This document shows, piece after piece, positions 8,535 through 15,402 of a stretch of DNA of 27,081 nt. Each line of letters starts with the position of its first letter. The stretch's first letter is position 1. The notes below the pieces were generated by a model. That model did not search any database, was not told the DNA's origin, and was given only the letters and a program-made list of their open reading frames with translations. The translations under genes and the position numbers were made by a program. Source of the DNA: Paracoccaceae bacterium (GTDB lineage: Bacteria; Pseudomonadota; Alphaproteobacteria; Rhodobacterales; Rhodobacteraceae); assembly GCA_003561595.1 (NCBI GenBank), contig PWWF01000399.1, positions 1 to 27,081 of the forward strand, given 5' to 3'.

Positions 8535-8701
8535 GGCGGGCACTCCTGTCTTTGTGCGTCCCACTTGATATAGGGCGTGCGGCCCTGCGCGTCCAAGGCA
8601 TCTGCGCAGGGATGTGAGGGGGCGTGCGTGGCTTCGGGCTGGATTCCGGCGCGCACGTGTTGCATAAGCGCAGTCAGTGATCGTGACACGAGGCTTGGCC
8701 C

Positions 8702-9076
8702 ATGAAATTCCTGCTGCGTCTGTTGACCTGGTGGAACAGCTCCACGCTGAATACGGCGTTCTTTACCTGGCGCCACGGTGTCCGCGTGGGCGAGGACACG
8801 CAAGGCAATGTGTTCTACCAGTCGCGCGACGGCAAGCGGCGCTGGGTGATCTATAACGGCGAATCCGAGGCCAGCCGCATTGCCCCCGACTGGCATGGCT
8901 GGCTGCACCACACCTGGAACGAGCCGCCGACCGAGCGCCCCCTGCCCCGCAAGGACTGGGAAAAGCCGCATGTCGAAAACCTGACCGGCACGGCCATGGC
9001 CTATGCGCCCAAAGGGTCGATCCGCCGCCCCAACCCCGAGCCTCGCAAGGATTACGAGGCCTGGAGCCCGGAATGA
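8702..9076 (+). CDS. NDUFA12-family complex I accessory subunit
   Basis: A 124-residue protein with the conserved NDUFA12/B17.2 features: a short hydrophobic N-terminus ([12 protein letters not shown]), [21 protein letters not shown], the [14 protein letters not shown] block (around 47-60) and [13 protein letters not shown]. In mitochondria and alphaproteobacteria this subunit sits on the hydrophilic arm of NADH:ubiquinone oxidoreductase near the membrane. In this class the gene usually lies away from the nuo operon, as here. Its TGA overlaps the ATG of a tiny downstream ORF (ATGA), and a DUF2155 gene follows, so the three probably share a transcript. Confidence 0.94.
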   Translation: MKFLLRLLTWWNSSTLNTAFFTWRHGVRVGEDTQGNVFYQSRDGKRRWVIYNGESEASRIAPDWHGWLHHTWNEPPTERPLPRKDWEKPHVENLTGTAMAYAPKGSIRRPNPEPRKDYEAWSPE

Positions 9077-9171
9077 ACATCAACCAGATGATCCGCCTGC
9101 TCATGCGCCTGACGCGCATGTTCCAGCGCAATCAGCGCCGCAATCGCCGCCATGATGACCGCCGCCGCTGA
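9073..9171 (+). CDS. possible 32-residue Arg-rich small protein
   Basis: An ORF of 32 codons begins [13 protein letters not shown] and ends in an Arg/Asn/Asp-rich tail (11 Arg in 32 residues). Its ATG overlaps the NDUFA12 stop codon (ATGA), a GGAG site lies at 9063-9066 at a good distance, and its last 20 bases overlap the start of the DUF2155 gene. Spacing and coupling favour translation, possibly to help translate the poorly primed DUF2155 start. An amphipathic N-terminus plus a basic tail suggests membrane or RNA contact, which is speculation. It may also be only a leader ORF. Confidence 0.4.
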   Translation: MNINQMIRLLMRLTRMFQRNQRRNRRHDDRRR

Positions 9172-9562
9172 GCGCGCGCGCGCATGGCTGGGGGCCGCAG
9201 CGCTTGCGGCTCTGGCCACGGTTGCGCAGGCGCAGGAGATCGAGGTGCCTGATGCCACCGATCGGATCAGCACCGGATCTGGGGCCACATTGCGCGGTCT
9301 GGACAAGGTCGCGGGCACCACGCAGGACATCACGCTGTCGAGCGGCGATTCGCGGCAGGTCGGGCATCTGGTCGTGATGCTGGAAGAATGTCGCTACCCG
9401 GCAGAAAACCCCGCGGGCGAGGCCTATGCCTGGATCGACATCTTCGACACCCGCGCTGATGAGATGATCTTTTCGGGCTGGATGATCGCCTCAAGCCCCG
9501 CGCTGAATGCGCTGGACCATGCGCGCTATGATGTCTGGGTATTGAACTGCAACACATCCTGA
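9152..9562 (+). CDS. DUF2155 exported protein
   Basis: A 136-residue protein with a signal peptide ([20 protein letters not shown], then cleavage after about residue 27, VAQAQ) and a mature domain typical of DUF2155: ATLRGLDKVAGTTQDITLSS, VGHLVVMLEECRYP, AYAWIDIFDTR, FSGWMIASSPALNALDHARYDVWVLNC. Two cysteines in the mature part (EECRYP and LNCNTS) could form a disulfide. Probably periplasmic; function is not known, and the family is usually next to NDUFA12 in alphaproteobacteria, as here. No good ribosome binding site precedes the ATG at 9152, so coupling to the small ORF is plausible. Its 3' end overlaps the 3' end of the convergent aat gene by 37 bases. Confidence 0.88.
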   Translation: MMTAAAERARAWLGAAALAALATVAQAQEIEVPDATDRISTGSGATLRGLDKVAGTTQDITLSSGDSRQVGHLVVMLEECRYPAENPAGEAYAWIDIFDTRADEMIFSGWMIASSPALNALDHARYDVWVLNCNTS

Positions 9563-10164
9563 GCGCCGGGCAAGGGGTGGCGCAGGATATCGGCATCGGC
9601 GCGCAGCGCCGGGGCAAGTTGCGTGTGATAGGCCGTGCGCGAAACCTCCACCCCGCCGAGCGAGGCCAGATGATCGGTCAGATATTGCGTGTCGAACAGC
9701 CGGAAGCCGCAGGCATCCAGATGCGTGACCAGACAGGCCAGCGCCAGCTTTGACGCATCGGTGCGGCGTGAAAACATGCTTTCACCGCAGAACAGCCCCC
9801 CGATCGCCAGCCCGTAGACCCCGCCGACAAGGGTATCGCCCTCCCAGACTTCCAGCGAATGCGCATGGCCCTGCAGGTGCAGCGCCGTGAACAGACGCGC
9901 GATCTCGGCATTGATCCAGGTTTCATCCCGCGCGGCGCAGCCTGCGATGACGCCTGCGAAATCCCTGTTCAGCGTCATGGCGAAGGGGGCCTGCCGCAGA
10001 CGGCGGCGCAGGCTGCGCGACAGGTGAAAGCCGCGCAGCGGCAGGATGCCCCGGCGCGGCGGGTCAAACCAGTAGATATTCGGGTCGTCGCGCCCTTCGG
10101 CCATGGGAAACACGCCCATCCGGTATGCCTGCAGCAGCATCTCGGGGGTCAGCGTGCTGTGCAT
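9526..10164 (-). CDS. aat: leucyl/phenylalanyl-tRNA--protein transferase
   Basis: A 212-residue cytoplasmic enzyme that adds Leu or Phe from aminoacyl-tRNA to proteins with N-terminal Lys or Arg, marking them for ClpS/ClpAP degradation. Family motifs are visible: LLQAYRMGVFPMAEG, YWFDPPRRGILPL, HLQGHAHSLEVWEGDTLVGG followed by VYGLAIGGLFCGESMFSRR, and a C-terminal FRLFDTQYLTDHLASLGGVE. Length is normal and the conserved end ...NTQTS is intact, so the 37-base tail-to-tail overlap with the DUF2155 gene looks genuine. It follows nusB by 9 bases and is the last gene of the riboflavin-linked operon. Confidence 0.95.
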   Translation of the reverse strand: MHSTLTPEMLLQAYRMGVFPMAEGRDDPNIYWFDPPRRGILPLRGFHLSRSLRRRLRQAPFAMTLNRDFAGVIAGCAARDETWINAEIARLFTALHLQGHAHSLEVWEGDTLVGGVYGLAIGGLFCGESMFSRRTDASKLALACLVTHLDACGFRLFDTQYLTDHLASLGGVEVSRTAYHTQLAPALRADADILRHPLPGAQDVLQFNTQTS

Positions 10165-10173
10165 GGGCGTCGC

Positions 10174-10659
10174 TCAGAAATCCTCGGGGCGGGCAGCGCG
10201 GGCCATATGGTCCAGCACCGCATTGACGAAGCTGGATTCGCGCCCCCCGGGGAAGAACGCAGACGCGATCTCGACGAATTGCGAAATGACGACGCGCGCG
10301 GGCGTCTGTGCGCCCAGCAATTCGGCCCCGGCGGCGCGAAACAGCGCGCGCAGCGTGGGGTCGATCCGGTCGATGGGCCATTTCGCGACCAGCGCGCGGT
10401 CAGTCATCTGGTCGATCCTGGCCTGCCGGTCCACGGCTGTATCGACCAGACGGCGGAAATGGTTCAGATCGGCCTCGGCCCAGGTTTCGTCCTCGGTCTC
10501 GGCCCCGATGCGATGGGCTTCGAATTCGCGCATGATCGTGCCGATGGGCACGTCGGACGCTTCCATCTGAAAGAGCGCCTGCACGGCGTAAAACCGCGCG
10601 GCCCCGCGCAGCACGCGCTTTTCGTCCAGACCGGGCCGGTTGCGGCGTGTGCCCGTCAT
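10174..10659 (-). CDS. nusB: transcription antitermination factor NusB
   Basis: A 161-residue all-helical RNA-binding protein that joins NusE (S10) on boxA of rRNA leaders. Recognisable segments are RGAARFYAVQALFQME at the N-terminus, IDRIDPTLRALFRAAGAELL in the middle, and ARVVISQFVEIASAFFPGGRESSFVNAVLDHMA near the end, the NusB C-terminal helices. The start overlaps the ribH stop (ATGA at 10659-10656), giving translational coupling; ribH-nusB adjacency is widespread in bacteria. No unusual features. Confidence 0.94.
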   Translation of the reverse strand: MTGTRRNRPGLDEKRVLRGAARFYAVQALFQMEASDVPIGTIMREFEAHRIGAETEDETWAEADLNHFRRLVDTAVDRQARIDQMTDRALVAKWPIDRIDPTLRALFRAAGAELLGAQTPARVVISQFVEIASAFFPGGRESSFVNAVLDHMARAARPEDF

Positions 10660-11207
10660 GCGCCTGTCCCCTTGCCCGACCCGGCAATGCGGAACTCCTC
10701 GCTCTCGGGCTTGTTGAACCCCACGGGCCTGCGCTGCCCGCCCCAGCGGCGTGCCAAGGCGATCAGGTGCAGCGCCGCCGCCGCAGCCCCGCCGCCCTTG
10801 TTCTGGCCCGCAACCTCGGCCCGGACCTCTGCCTGCGCGCGGTTTTCCACGGTCAGAATGCCATTGCCGATGCAGGCCCCCTGCACGCCCAGAAGCGTGA
10901 TCGCGCGCGAGCTGTCATTGCAGACTGTGTCGTAATGCGTGGTCTCACCCCGGATCACGCAGCCCAGCGCCACGAACCCGTCGAAATGCGCCATGCGGAA
11001 CGCCTGCCCGATGGCAGTGGGAATTTCCAGCGCGCCGGGCACTTCGATCACTTCGTGGCTGCCGCCTGCGGCCTCGATCTCGGCGCGCGCGCCAGCGACC
11101 AGCGCATCAGCGATATCCTTGTAGTAAGGGGCCACCACGATCAGCAGCTTGGGCGGCTGTTCGAAATTCGGGCGGGGCAGCGTGTAATGTGTCTCGGATC
11201 CGGCCAT
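10656..11207 (-). CDS. ribH: 6,7-dimethyl-8-ribityllumazine synthase
   Basis: A 183-residue enzyme of riboflavin synthesis that condenses 5-amino-6-ribitylamino-uracil with 3,4-dihydroxy-2-butanone 4-phosphate. Characteristic parts are LLIVVAPYYKDIADALVAGA, EVIEVPGALEIPTAI, FVALGCVIRGETTHYDTVCN (substrate phosphate site, with the conserved His in THYD) and FGILTVEN-like IGNGILTVENRAQAE. The C-terminal tail after about 160 is longer than the core and low in order. The ATG at 11207, one base after the ribBX stop, has an AGAGG site; the upstream extension of the frame lies within ribBX and is not real. Its partner substrate is made by the adjacent RibB domain. Confidence 0.95.
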   Translation of the reverse strand: MAGSETHYTLPRPNFEQPPKLLIVVAPYYKDIADALVAGARAEIEAAGGSHEVIEVPGALEIPTAIGQAFRMAHFDGFVALGCVIRGETTHYDTVCNDSSRAITLLGVQGACIGNGILTVENRAQAEVRAEVAGQNKGGGAAAAALHLIALARRWGGQRRPVGFNKPESEEFRIAGSGKGTGA

Positions 11208-11208
11208 G

Positions 11209-12336
11209 TCAGGTGCCTCTCGATGCGGGGATCTTGCGTGTGCCGGTGATCGACAGGCCGTAGCCATCCAGCCCGACCACTTTGGGGGTTGCGGAATTGG
11301 TCAGCAGGATCAGTTCATGCAGCCCCAGCGAGGACAGGATCTGCGCGCCCAGCCCGTATTGCCGCAAGGTCTGGGGCGTGCCCTCGGTCGTGGCCATCTT
11401 CATCTCGGTATCGCGCAGCAGCACCAGAACGCCGCGCCCTTCCGCCCCGATCAGGGACATGGCATCGGAAAATTCACCCGCACGCGCAGCACCCCCCATC
11501 CCCACCATGTCCAGAAGCGGATCAAAGGCATGCATCCGCACCATCACCGGCTCGGGCGTGGTGATATCGCCCTTGATCAGCACCAGATGCTCGGCCCCCT
11601 GCGTGGTGTCGGAATAGACGCGCATCGTCCAGTCGCCCCCGAATTCCGAGGTGATGGATTGCTCGCTCATCACGCGCACCAGATTGTCGTGCCTGCGGCG
11701 ATAGGCGATCAGGTCGGAAATCGTGCCGATCTTCAGTCCGTGGCGCTGGGCAAAACCCACCAGATCCGGCAGCCGCGCCATGGACCCGTCCTCGTTCATG
11801 ATCTCGCAGATCACACCCGAGGCGTTCAGCCCCGCCAGCCGCGCGATATCAACCGCCGCCTCGGTATGGCCCGCACGCACCAGCACGCCGCCATCGCGCG
11901 CGCGCAGCGGAAAGACATGGCCAGGCGTGGCGATATCAGCCGCGCCCTTGGCGTCATCGATGGCCACGGCCACTGTGCGCGCCCGGTCATGCGCCGAAAT
12001 CCCGGTGGACACGCCTTCGCGCGCCTCGATCGACACGGTAAAGGCGGTTTCATGGCGCGAGGAATTGCTGGAGGCCATCAGCGGCAGACCAAGCTGGTCG
12101 ATCCGCTCGCCCGGCAGGGTCAGGCAGATCAGCCCCTTGCCATGGGTCGCCATGAAATTGATGATCTCGGGCGTGGCCATCTGGGCCGGGATGACCAGAT
12201 CGCCCTCATTCTCGCGATCCTCGTGATCGACCAGAATGAACATGCGGCCCTTGCGGGCCTCGTCGATGATATCCTCGATGGTCGAGATGGCGTCGCGCCA
12301 GCTTTCCTCGACCTCTCCGGGCTGTTCGTATTGCAT
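11209..12336 (-). CDS. ribB: 3,4-dihydroxy-2-butanone 4-phosphate synthase with degenerate RibA domain (RibBX)
   Basis: A 375-residue two-domain protein. Residues 15-215 form an intact RibB domain converting ribulose 5-phosphate to dihydroxybutanone phosphate: DHEDRENEGD (37-46) with metal ligands, SAHDRARTV (114-122), GHVFPLRA (139-146) and GHTEAAVD (156-163). Residues 220-375 have the fold signature of GTP cyclohydrolase II (LRQYGLGAQIL ... GLDGYGL), but the zinc site is gone: where active enzymes have a Cys...CxC cluster, this reads RMHAFDPLLDMVGMGG (267-282) with no cysteine. It should therefore lack cyclohydrolase activity. Such hybrid proteins are known in Proteobacteria as RibBX. It opens the ribBX-ribH-nusB-aat operon. 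I saw no FMN riboswitch in the roughly 180 bases upstream. Confidence 0.93.
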   Translation of the reverse strand: MQYEQPGEVEESWRDAISTIEDIIDEARKGRMFILVDHEDRENEGDLVIPAQMATPEIINFMATHGKGLICLTLPGERIDQLGLPLMASSNSSRHETAFTVSIEAREGVSTGISAHDRARTVAVAIDDAKGAADIATPGHVFPLRARDGGVLVRAGHTEAAVDIARLAGLNASGVICEIMNEDGSMARLPDLVGFAQRHGLKIGTISDLIAYRRRHDNLVRVMSEQSITSEFGGDWTMRVYSDTTQGAEHLVLIKGDITTPEPVMVRMHAFDPLLDMVGMGGAARAGEFSDAMSLIGAEGRGVLVLLRDTEMKMATTEGTPQTLRQYGLGAQILSSLGLHELILLTNSATPKVVGLDGYGLSITGTRKIPASRGT

Positions 12337-12517
12337 TGCGCGCGGGTGTCCTGTGATCGCCTGCCCCGCAGATAGCCCAAAGGGCGCGACGGGGAAAGGG
12401 GGTGCGACGCGGCGGCGTTGTGCGCTGCCGCGCGGGCAGCGTGCGACGGGTTAGCATGGTCTTGGGGCTGTCATGGCAGGGTCAGGCCATCGCCAGTTCC
12501 AACCCGGATGCCAGACC

Positions 12518-13117
12518 ATGCAAGATGTCAGACGCCTCGCTGAAGAAATCGTCCGCCGCGAGGGCGGCTTTGTCAACGACCCCGACGATCCCGGCGGGGC
12601 CACGAATTTCGGTGTGACCATCCACACCCTGCGCCGCCTGCGCCCGGGCGAGAAAGTGGGCGTGGACGAGGTCCGCCGCCTGACCCGCGAAGAGGCGATC
12701 GAGATTTATCTGGAACATTATTTCAAAGGCCCACGCATCGCCGAGTTGCCCGAACCACTCTGGCCCACAGTCTTTGACATGCAGGTGAATGCAGGGGCGA
12801 ATGCCGTGCGCATCCTGCAGCGCCTGCTGCGCGATATGGGGCTGGAAGTGGCCGTGGATGGCCTGATCGGCCCGCAGACCATCGGCGCCGCGCATCAGGC
12901 GATGGAGATGGCGCCCGCGCATCTGGTCGATGCCTACGGGATCGCGAGACGCGATTATTATTATGCACTGGCCGACCGCCGCCCCGCCAGCCGCAAATTC
13001 GCGCGCAGGCGCGACGGGGGCAAGGGCGGATGGATCACGCGGGCCGAGGAATTCATCGCGCGGCGCTTTCACCTGACCGACGCGCAGCATCGCGCGCGCA
13101 CGGCGGGCTGGTCATGA
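12518..13117 (+). CDS. holin-associated N-acetylmuramidase (GH108-type endolysin)
   Basis: A 199-residue peptidoglycan hydrolase. The N-terminal glycosyl hydrolase 108-like domain carries REGGFVNDPDDPGGATNFGV (14-33), in which Glu15 is the expected catalytic acid. A C-terminal peptidoglycan-binding-type region follows (NAVRILQRLLRDMGL, VDGLIGPQTIGAAH, around 95-125), then YGIARRDYYYALADRRPASR. There is no signal peptide, so it needs a holin to reach the wall, and its stop overlaps the start of a holin gene (ATGA). The frame also has an upstream ATG at 12473, but family members start at the MQDVRRLAEEIV position, so 12518 is chosen; neither has a strong ribosome binding site. No other phage genes lie nearby. 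Confidence 0.85.
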   Translation: MQDVRRLAEEIVRREGGFVNDPDDPGGATNFGVTIHTLRRLRPGEKVGVDEVRRLTREEAIEIYLEHYFKGPRIAELPEPLWPTVFDMQVNAGANAVRILQRLLRDMGLEVAVDGLIGPQTIGAAHQAMEMAPAHLVDAYGIARRDYYYALADRRPASRKFARRRDGGKGGWITRAEEFIARRFHLTDAQHRARTAGWS

Positions 13118-13620
13118 TCCGCGCAGGGCTCAGGGCGCTGTTCGGGGGCGGCGGCGGTGCGCGCGGGCTTGGCGGTGCCGTCACTTCGGTGGCCGAGGTG
13201 TTCCGCCCCAATGCCACCCGCCGGATGGAGCTTGGCCATGATGCCTACAAGGCCGCCCATGCGAGCCATCTGGCCGAGTTCCAGTATGGCCGCGCGGGAT
13301 GGTTCGACCGCTTCGTGAACGGGCTGAACCGCCTGCCCCGCCCGCTGCTGGCGCTGGGCACGCTCGGGCTGTTCACCTATGCCATGGCAGAGCCTGCAGG
13401 CTTTGCGCAACGGATGCAGGCGCTGGCTTATGTGCCCGAACCGCTGTGGTGGCTGCTGGGCGCTGTCGTTGCGTTTTATTTCGGCGCGCGCGAAGCGCAT
13501 CACCTGCGCTGTTCCAAGGGGGGCTTTGACCTGCCTGCCCCGCCCCCGGCGCCACCACCCGCAGAGAAACCGCCAAACACGGGCGGGAATGCCGCGCTGC
13601 GGGAATGGCACAACACCTGA
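13114..13620 (+). CDS. GTA-release type holin (3TM holin family)
   Basis: A 168-residue membrane protein: Gly-rich N-terminus, amphipathic middle (NATRRMELGHDAYKAAHASH), two clear membrane segments (about 76-92, PLLALGTLGLFTYAMAE, and 111-126, LWWLLGAVVAFYFGAR) and a Pro-rich tail (141-154). The family is defined by holins for gene-transfer-agent release in Rhodobacterales. It should form membrane lesions that let the overlapping muramidase reach peptidoglycan. A third membrane segment expected from the family name is weak here. Start codon overlaps the muramidase stop (ATGA). Confidence 0.82.
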   Translation: MIRAGLRALFGGGGGARGLGGAVTSVAEVFRPNATRRMELGHDAYKAAHASHLAEFQYGRAGWFDRFVNGLNRLPRPLLALGTLGLFTYAMAEPAGFAQRMQALAYVPEPLWWLLGAVVAFYFGAREAHHLRCSKGGFDLPAPPPAPPPAEKPPNTGGNAALREWHNT

Positions 13621-13628
13621 ATTGCAAA

Positions 13629-13651
13629 TGCCCCTGCCCTTCGCAGGGGCA
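13629..13651 (+). terminator. hairpin after holin gene
   Basis: A perfect 9-bp stem (TGCCCCTGC at 13629-13637 with GCAGGGGCA at 13643-13651) and 5-base loop begins 9 bases after the holin stop. No T tract follows. A second, 7-bp GC stem lies near 13695-13715. Either could end the convergent transcripts. Confidence 0.45.
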
Positions 13652-13720
13652 GCGCCCGCGAGGCGTGCAAGGGCGGGTGGGTGGGCACACCGAGCGGGCG
13701 CTTACCCCGCCCGCGCAGAC

Positions 13721-14050
13721 TCATGACCCCTGACGCAGGAAATCCTCTTCCTCGCCCGTCACGTCGATGCCCAGCGCTTCCAGCCCGCTTTCCAGATTCT
13801 CGGCCAGATGCGGCATCCCCATCAGATAATCTGCCGTGGGCGTCGTGGCCTCGGCCAGCGCGGTGGCGACAGCCTCGTCATAATCCTCGGCCTCGAACGC
13901 GCCGCGCCCGACCCAGGCCACGGCTGTCAGGCTGGCCTGTTCATCCTCGTTCAGCGCGTCGATAAAGGCATGCACTTCAGCATCTCCAACGCTGCCTTCA
14001 CGGGCAAGATAGATGATATGGACGATTTTGCGCAAGCTGATGGCAAGCAT
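13721..14050 (-). CDS. DUF3775 protein
   Basis: A 109-residue acidic cytoplasmic protein beginning MLAISLRKIVHIIYLAREG, with VHAFIDALNEDEQASLTAVAWVGRG in the middle and a Glu-rich C-terminus (VTGEEEDFL). This pattern matches DUF3775, whose function is unknown. The frame extends further upstream, but a full AGGAGGT ribosome binding site lies just before the ATG at 14050 and decides the start. It is upstream of nothing obvious, converges on the holin gene, and is 55 bases downstream of the SDR gene on the same strand. Confidence 0.82.
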   Translation of the reverse strand: MLAISLRKIVHIIYLAREGSVGDAEVHAFIDALNEDEQASLTAVAWVGRGAFEAEDYDEAVATALAEATTPTADYLMGMPHLAENLESGLEALGIDVTGEEEDFLRQGS

Positions 14051-14105
14051 GGCGACCTCCTGTTCGGTGGACAGTGTCGCGCAAAGCGCCTGTTCGTGCA
14101 AGCAC

Positions 14106-14843
14106 TCACTTGGCGCCGAACACCCGGTAATAGGCCCAGTCGGGCAGGAAATTCGACCCCCGGAACAGCAGCGAGAACAGCCAAGGGAACGCGCGCTGAA
14201 ACCGCGTGCTGCGCATCAGGGTCAGCATTTCATCCGCTGCCTGCGCAGGCTCCATCAGAAAGGGCATGGTGAAATCATTCTTGTCGGTCAGCCGCGTGCG
14301 AATAAAGCCCGGATTGGCCAGCTGCACATCCACACCGCTGCCGCGCAGGTCGCAATGCATCGATTCCGCCAGATGCATCAGCCCCGCCTTGGACGAGGAA
14401 TAACCAATCGACCCCGGCAACCCGCGATACCCCGAGAGCGAGCCGGTCAGCACGATATGGCCCCGCCCCCGCGCCACCATGGCAGGCACCACCTGCCCCA
14501 GCACCCGCGCCGCCCCCGTCAGATTCACATCGAACATCGCCTCGGTGTGCTCTGGGTTCCATTCCGTTGCGGGAAACGGCCAGTAGACACCCGCCAGATA
14601 GACCAGCCCGTCAATCTCGCCCGCCTCTTGTGCCGCCTTGGCCACCGCGTCGCGATCCGACACATCGCAAGCCACGACACGCGCAGGCCCCGGCACCTCA
14701 TCCGCAAGCGCCTGCAGGCTGTCCGTTCCGCGCGCACTCAGCACCAGCGCGCAGCCCGCTTTCGACAGTTTCATCGCCAGCGCCCGGCCCAAGCCTTCCG
14801 ACGCGCCAACCAGCCAGTATGTCTTGCCCGAGAGTTTCCTCAT
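14106..14843 (-). CDS. SDR-family oxidoreductase
   Basis: A 245-residue short-chain dehydrogenase/reductase. It has the Rossmann nucleotide motif GASEGLG (13-19), CDVSD (59-63), structural Asn107 in NLTG, a catalytic Ser in VLTGSLSG (135 or 137), and Tyr148 with Lys152 in YSSSK, so it should be an active NAD(P)H-dependent oxidoreductase. The C-terminal part (PFLMEPAQAADEMLTLMRS ... FPWLFSLLF) is hydrophobic, suggesting membrane association. It is the last gene of a five-gene operon, its ATG overlapping the DUF3833 stop (ATGA). The matching gene in R. sphaeroides (RSP1087, by memory) belongs to the RpoE regulon. Substrate unknown, possibly lipid-derived. Confidence 0.9.
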   Translation of the reverse strand: MRKLSGKTYWLVGASEGLGRALAMKLSKAGCALVLSARGTDSLQALADEVPGPARVVACDVSDRDAVAKAAQEAGEIDGLVYLAGVYWPFPATEWNPEHTEAMFDVNLTGAARVLGQVVPAMVARGRGHIVLTGSLSGYRGLPGSIGYSSSKAGLMHLAESMHCDLRGSGVDVQLANPGFIRTRLTDKNDFTMPFLMEPAQAADEMLTLMRSTRFQRAFPWLFSLLFRGSNFLPDWAYYRVFGAK

Positions 14844-15400
14844 GCCTCCACCCGGCGCATGGTCGCGACCAGCTCGGCCACCTTTACCCCGAACTTGCGG
14901 AACTGGCTGCGATTCACGATGGTCTGGTCATCGACCAGATACATCCAGTCCGTCACCTGCAGCGCATGTCCGCCCGCGCTTTCGGGCAGGCGAATCGTGT
15001 AGGTCAGCCGCACGGAATTTCCGCTCTGCGCGCCGCTCCCCTGTCCTACCAGATCATCCGCGTCTGCCTGTATCCGGCCATCATTGCCAATCATCAGCCG
15101 CCATTCGCGGTCCTGTTTCGTGCCGCTGTCATAGCTGAATTTCTCGGCCAGAACGCCGCGATTACCGTCCCAGCGCCCCTCCATATCCGCGGTGAAGCGC
15201 GAGCTGACACGCCCGTTGGGACCGTAGATCACCCCTTCGCAGCGGATCGGGCCGGACAGGTGCTTGCGGATATCCATCACCGGCTCCAGCGCGGCGTAAT
15301 CGCCGGGTTTCTGGGCCTGAAAGCCGATGAGGCGTTGCGCCAGCGCGATCAGGGCCAGCGTCAGCGCGACACCGATCAGCAGGGCAAGAAATGCAGACAT
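14840..15400 (-). CDS. DUF3833 membrane-anchored protein
   Basis: A 186-residue protein with one N-terminal membrane segment (about 3-24, AFLALLIGVALTLALIALAQ) and an exported domain of the DUF3833 type (FTADMEGRWDGNRGVLAEKFSYDSG, REWRLMIGNDGRIQADADD, LPESAGGHALQVTDWMYLVDDQTIVNRS). The fold resembles lipocalin-like beta barrels; a lipid-handling role would suit the operon but is inference. The ATG at 15400 has an AAGGA site at normal distance; an in-frame TTG at 15406 overlapping the MFS stop is a weaker alternative. Its stop overlaps the SDR start. Confidence 0.86.
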   Translation of the reverse strand: MSAFLALLIGVALTLALIALAQRLIGFQAQKPGDYAALEPVMDIRKHLSGPIRCEGVIYGPNGRVSSRFTADMEGRWDGNRGVLAEKFSYDSGTKQDREWRLMIGNDGRIQADADDLVGQGSGAQSGNSVRLTYTIRLPESAGGHALQVTDWMYLVDDQTIVNRSQFRKFGVKVAELVATMRRVEA

Positions 15401-15402
15401 GG

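Noticed and set aside
11206..12375. Long plus-strand frames opposite ribBX, ggt, ccrM and other minus-strand genes
   Set aside because: All are antisense shadows with His/Gln/Arg-rich translations and no family features; the minus-strand genes have full motif sets.
12337..12517. FMN riboswitch upstream of ribBX
   Set aside because: No RFN-type conserved blocks could be found in the upstream sequence on the minus strand.
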